Shown in pieces: positions 61,408 to 64,000 of a stretch of DNA of 64,000 nt. This DNA comes from DASSUW01 sp036257565. GTDB lineage: Bacteria; Actinomycetota; Thermoleophilia; Solirubrobacterales; Solirubrobacteraceae. A model generated the notes under the pieces. That model did not search any database, was not told the DNA's origin, and worked only from the letters and a program-made list of their open reading frames with translations. A program made the position numbers and the translations under genes. Location of the stretch: positions 83,784 to 147,783 of the forward strand of contig DATAFH010000085.1 in assembly GCA_036257565.1 (NCBI GenBank), read 5' to 3'. Position 1 is the stretch's first letter. Each line of letters opens with the position of its first letter.

Positions 61408-63300
61408 GTGCTGACGCAGGTCGAGGGGCGCGCGCGGGAGCTGCTGGATCCCGGCCACCCGCTCGTGGTGCTGCTCTCCGGCGGCCGCGACTCCGTCTGC
61501 CTGCTCGACCTCGCGGTGCGTTTCGCAGGCCCCGTCACCGCGTTGCACGTCAACTACGGGCTGCGTCCGGGGGCGGACGGCGACGAGGTGTTCTGCGCCG
61601 AGCTGTGCGAGCGGCTCGGCGTCGGCCTCGACTCGGTGCGGGCCGGCCCGCCGGCCGGCAACGTGCAGGCGTGGGCGCGCGAGCTGCGCTATGCCGAGGC
61701 CGAGCGGCTCGCGCGGCCGCTCGACGCGCTGGTGGCCACGGGCCACACGGCGACCGACCAGGTCGAGACGGTGCTCTACCGGCTCGCGGCCTCGCCGGGG
61801 AGGCGGGCGCTGCTGGGCATGCGGGCGCGAGAGGGGCGCGTCGTGCGGCCACTGCTCGGCAGCACACGCGAGGAGACGGCCGGGTACTGCCGCGAGCGCG
61901 GGCTCGCGTGGCGCGAGGACCCGACGAACGAGAGCGACGCGTACGCGCGCGGGCGCGTGCGTCATGGCCTGGTGCCCGCGCTGCGCGCCGTGCATCCCGC
62001 CGCGGACGCGAACGTGCTGCGCACGCTGGCGCTGCTGCGCGACGAGGCCGCCGTGCTCGACGAGGTCGCGGCCGCGGCCGCCGAGCCGCCCGAGGTCGCG
62101 CGGCTGGCGGCGTTGCCGCCGGCGCTGGCGCGTCTCGCCGTGCAGTGGCTGGCCGACCGGGCCGCCGGCGTGCGGGCGCCCGCGCTGGGCGGCCGGGTCG
62201 AGGAGATCCTCACGCTCGGCGCGGGGGGCGGCTCGGCGTCGCTCGACGTCGGCGGGGGCCTGCGGGCCGTGGTCGAGTACGGCGTGCTGCGCTTCGCCGC
62301 CGGCCAGCCGGCGCCCCCGCCGGCAGCGGCCGTGCTGCCGGTCCCGGGCCGCGCCGTCTACGGTGCCGGCACGCTGGCATGCGAGGAGAGCGCGGACGGG
62401 CCGCTCGACGCCGACCGGCTCGGCGCTCGCCTCGAGGCCCGGCCGTGGCGCGCGGGCGACCGCATCCGACTCCAGGCCGGCAGCCGCAGCCTGCAGGACC
62501 TGTTCACCGACCACAGGGTCCCGCGCGAGCGGCGTCCGCAGCTCCCGGTCGTGCTCGCCGAGGGCGAGGTCGCGTGGGTGGCCGGCGTCGCCACCGGCGA
62601 GCGCTTCGCCGCCACGCCCGCCAGTCGCCGCCGCGTGCGGCTCAGCTGGGACCAGGGGGTGCCCAGCGGGACATCGCTCAACACGGAATGGCGCGTTGGA
62701 CGGGGGTGGGTGGGGAACCCCATCCCGAAGCGACCCAGTCTCCTAGACTGCGCGCCTCGGATGCTGCAGGACGACAAGATCGGCGAGATCCTCGTGCAGG
62801 CCGACGAGCTGCAGCACCGCATCAAGCAGATGGCGGCGGAGATCTCGCGCGACTACGCCGGCAAGGACCTGCTCCTCATCGGCGTGCTCAAAGGCGCCGT
62901 GTTCTTCCTCGCCGACCTCATGCGGCACCTCGACATGCACTGCGAGGTCGACTTCATGGCCGTGGCCTCCTACGGCTCTTCGACGGAGTCGTCGGGCGTG
63001 GTCCGGATCCTCAAGGACCTCGACGAGCCGCTGGAGGGCCGCCACGTCCTGATCGTCGAGGACATCGTCGACTCCGGGCTCACGCTGCAGTACCTCATGC
63101 GCACGCTCGAGGCCCGCGGCCCCGCGTCGCTCGAGGTGTGCGCGCTGCTCACCAAGCCGGAGCGGCGGCGAGTGGAGACGCCTGCACGCTACGTCGGTTT
63201 CGAGATCCCGGATAGGTTCGCGATCGGGTACGGGCTCGATTACGCCGAGCGCTACCGGAACCTGCCCTATGTCGCGGCTTTGACGGGGATTGCCGATTAG
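61408..63300 (+). CDS. tilS: tRNA(Ile)-lysidine synthase TilS, open frame continues into hypoxanthine phosphoribosyltransferase
   Basis: TilS puts lysidine on C34 of tRNA-Ile(CAU) so that it reads AUA. From GTG 61408: PP-loop VVLLSGGRDSVCLLDLAVRF, ALHVNYGLRPGADGDEVFCA, ATGHTATDQVETVLYRLA, and the C-terminal TilS domain (RPWRAGDRIRLQ, LQDLFTDHRVPRERRPQLPV), reaching about residue 412 (RRVRLSW). No stop follows; about 37 codons, most within repeat family B and its flank, lead in frame to the Hpt start at 62761. One 630-residue fusion, as known for TilS-HprT in Listeria, is possible, but Hpt has its own ATG and a TAGACT 11 bases ahead of it. Confidence 0.85.
   Translation: MLTQVEGRARELLDPGHPLVVLLSGGRDSVCLLDLAVRFAGPVTALHVNYGLRPGADGDEVFCAELCERLGVGLDSVRAGPPAGNVQAWARELRYAEAERLARPLDALVATGHTATDQVETVLYRLAASPGRRALLGMRAREGRVVRPLLGSTREETAGYCRERGLAWREDPTNESDAYARGRVRHGLVPALRAVHPAADANVLRTLALLRDEAAVLDEVAAAAAEPPEVARLAALPPALARLAVQWLADRAAGVRAPALGGRVEEILTLGAGGGSASLDVGGGLRAVVEYGVLRFAAGQPAPPPAAAVLPVPGRAVYGAGTLACEESADGPLDADRLGARLEARPWRAGDRIRLQAGSRSLQDLFTDHRVPRERRPQLPVVLAEGEVAWVAGVATGERFAATPASRRRVRLSWDQGVPSGTSLNTEWRVGRGWVGNPIPKRPSLLDCAPRMLQDDKIGEILVQADELQHRIKQMAAEISRDYAGKDLLLIGVLKGAVFFLADLMRHLDMHCEVDFMAVASYGSSTESSGVVRILKDLDEPLEGRHVLIVEDIVDSGLTLQYLMRTLEARGPASLEVCALLTKPERRRVETPARYVGFEIPDRFAIGYGLDYAERYRNLPYVAALTGIAD
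62659..62705. repeat. Dispersed repeat family B, copy 2
   Basis: Matches 8961-9008 at about 42 of 48 positions with one gap (shared core GGGACATCGCTC). The arms CCAGCGGG and CGCGTTGG still pair apart from one mismatch and a G-T pair. It lies after the TilS fold and removes any stop between tilS and hpt. Right after it GGTGGGG/CCCCATC (about 62706-62722) could form another hairpin. Confidence 0.72.
62761..63300 (+). CDS. hpt: Hypoxanthine-guanine phosphoribosyltransferase (own start within the longer frame)
   Basis: 179 residues from ATG 62761. Salvages hypoxanthine and guanine with PRPP. Visible: LLLIGVLKGAVFFLADLMRH, FMAVASYGSSTESSG, the PRPP loop VLIVEDIVDSGLTLQYL, and FEIPDRFAIGYGLDYAERYR at the purine site. 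The length is standard for a free enzyme, which favours independent translation. tilS-hpt-ftsH is a common bacterial order. Confidence 0.93.
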   Translation: MLQDDKIGEILVQADELQHRIKQMAAEISRDYAGKDLLLIGVLKGAVFFLADLMRHLDMHCEVDFMAVASYGSSTESSGVVRILKDLDEPLEGRHVLIVEDIVDSGLTLQYLMRTLEARGPASLEVCALLTKPERRRVETPARYVGFEIPDRFAIGYGLDYAERYRNLPYVAALTGIAD

Positions 63301-63310
63301 GGAATGAATA

Positions 63311-63334
63311 GGAAGCCATCCCAGACTGGCTTCC
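63311..63334 (+). terminator. Hairpin after hpt
   Basis: GGAAGCCA and TGGCTTCC form a perfect 8-bp stem around TCCCAGAC, ten bases past the hpt stop. No U-tract follows, so it may be a weak terminator or an operator between hpt and ftsH. GCTAC/GTAGC pairs a little further on (63340-63359), with TAGCCT at 63356-63361 as a possible -10 box for ftsH. Confidence 0.5.
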
Positions 63335-63413
63335 GAATCGCTACTCGACCACTGGTAGCCTTGATGGCCTTGTCCAGCAGTTTCTTCCACGCTCCTCGCG
63401 CCGGGGTGCGCCA

Positions 63414-64000
63414 ATGAGCCGCTTCTTCAAGAGCGCTGCGTTTCCGATCATCATCGTGATCGTCCTCGCGTTCTTCGCGTCGAAGCTGATCTCGCGCTCC
63501 GACCAGGCCGAGAAGACCACGTTCTCGCAGTTCCTGACGCAGATCGACCAGCGCGGCGGCATCAAGACCGTGACGCTCGACACGAAGGACAACTCGGTCG
63601 AGGTCGTGCTGCCGAACGACAAGAAGTACGAGGTCGGCTACCCCGTCGACTACTCGGACGTCCTGGTCAACAAGCTGCGCGCGGCCGAGCAGGCCAACAA
63701 CATCCAGGGCTTCGACGTCAAGCCGGCGCGCTCGAGCGTGATCCTCTCGCTGCTGACGTACGTGCTGCCCTTCCTGCTCTTCATCGGGTTCTGGATCTTC
63801 CTCATGAACCAGGTGCAAGGCGGCGGATCGAAGGTGATGTCGTTCGGCAAGTCGCGCGCCAAGCGGCTGTCGGTCGACTCGCCGAAGATCACGTTCCGTG
63901 ACGTCGCGGGGGCCGACGAGGCCGTCGAGGAGCTGCACGAGATCAAGGAGTTCCTCGAGAACCCGAAGAAGTTCCAGGCGCTCGGCGCCCGGATCCCCAA
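63414..64000 (+). CDS. ftsH: ATP-dependent zinc metalloprotease FtsH, N-terminal part
   Basis: The first 195 residues are present and the gene runs off the window. First helix AAFPIIIVIVLAFFASKLIS, a small periplasmic domain (TFSQFLTQIDQRGGIKTVTL, EVVLPNDKKYEVGYPVDYSD), second helix ILSLLTYVLPFLLFIGFWIF, then MSFGKSRAKRL and the start of the AAA domain (ITFRDVAGADEAVEELHEIK, EFLENPKKFQALGARIP). FtsH degrades damaged membrane and short-lived regulatory proteins. It follows hpt as in many bacteria. Confidence 0.95.
   Translation, partial: MSRFFKSAAFPIIIVIVLAFFASKLISRSDQAEKTTFSQFLTQIDQRGGIKTVTLDTKDNSVEVVLPNDKKYEVGYPVDYSDVLVNKLRAAEQANNIQGFDVKPARSSVILSLLTYVLPFLLFIGFWIFLMNQVQGGGSKVMSFGKSRAKRLSVDSPKITFRDVAGADEAVEELHEIKEFLENPKKFQALGARIP

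Overview
The window is about 70% G+C with dense, often overlapping genes and GTG/TTG starts. It carries a large Mce locus, an actinobacterial IHF-like protein, class III cyclase and MCE/YrbE genes, and several small proteins of a style typical of Thermoleophilia. My best guess is a chromosomal segment of a Solirubrobacterales-like actinobacterium. I see no rRNA, tRNA, CRISPR array, complete insertion sequence or prophage.

Layout. 1-1.5 kb: glycogen debranching enzyme GlgX, cut by the window edge and carrying an apparent frameshift. 1.9-9 kb: nitrogen block with a type III and a type I glutamine synthetase, an Amt transporter, a PII protein without the usual modified tyrosine, and a PucR regulator. 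9-24.6 kb: one very long Mce lipid-transport operon (two YrbE permeases, a linked ATPase, six MCE proteins, an RND/MMPL transporter, a redoxin-like protein and a B3/4-domain protein), with a lipoprotein gene facing away from it. 24.6-28.7 kb: small metabolic and membrane genes and an IHF-like gene. 29-32 kb: a PLP acyl-CoA condensing enzyme, a GNAT-like acyltransferase and an FA2H-like hydroxylase, which together look like a sphingolipid/ceramide module. 32-35.8 kb: AlkA-like glycosylase and a thiXYZ-type ABC transporter under a TPP riboswitch. 35.8-43.6 kb: MFS, a pH-sensor-type adenylate cyclase, a CoxD/CoxE-like pair, TetR and an ArsA ATPase. 43.6-49.3 kb: glucuronyl C5-epimerase-like protein, lipoprotein, Ca2+/H+ antiporter, TerC. 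49.3-55.4 kb: acyl-CoA dehydrogenase, a split 3-hydroxyacyl-CoA dehydrogenase/enoyl-CoA hydratase pair, UspA, Sir2. 55.4-61.2 kb: repeat element, a multidomain wall hydrolase, phasin-like proteins, a nucleoside phosphorylase, an SCP2 protein. 61.2-64 kb: a promoter-leader RNA-terminator unit just upstream of tilS, then tilS-hpt as one open frame, then ftsH, cut by the window edge.

Non-coding structure is the less expected part. Two dispersed elements share near-identical inverted ends (35839-35931 and 55368-55571). A second repeat family occurs at 8961-9008 and 62659-62705, the latter inside the tilS-hpt frame. Many genes have a TANNNT-like -10 box only 6-8 nt before the start codon, which suggests frequent leaderless transcription.
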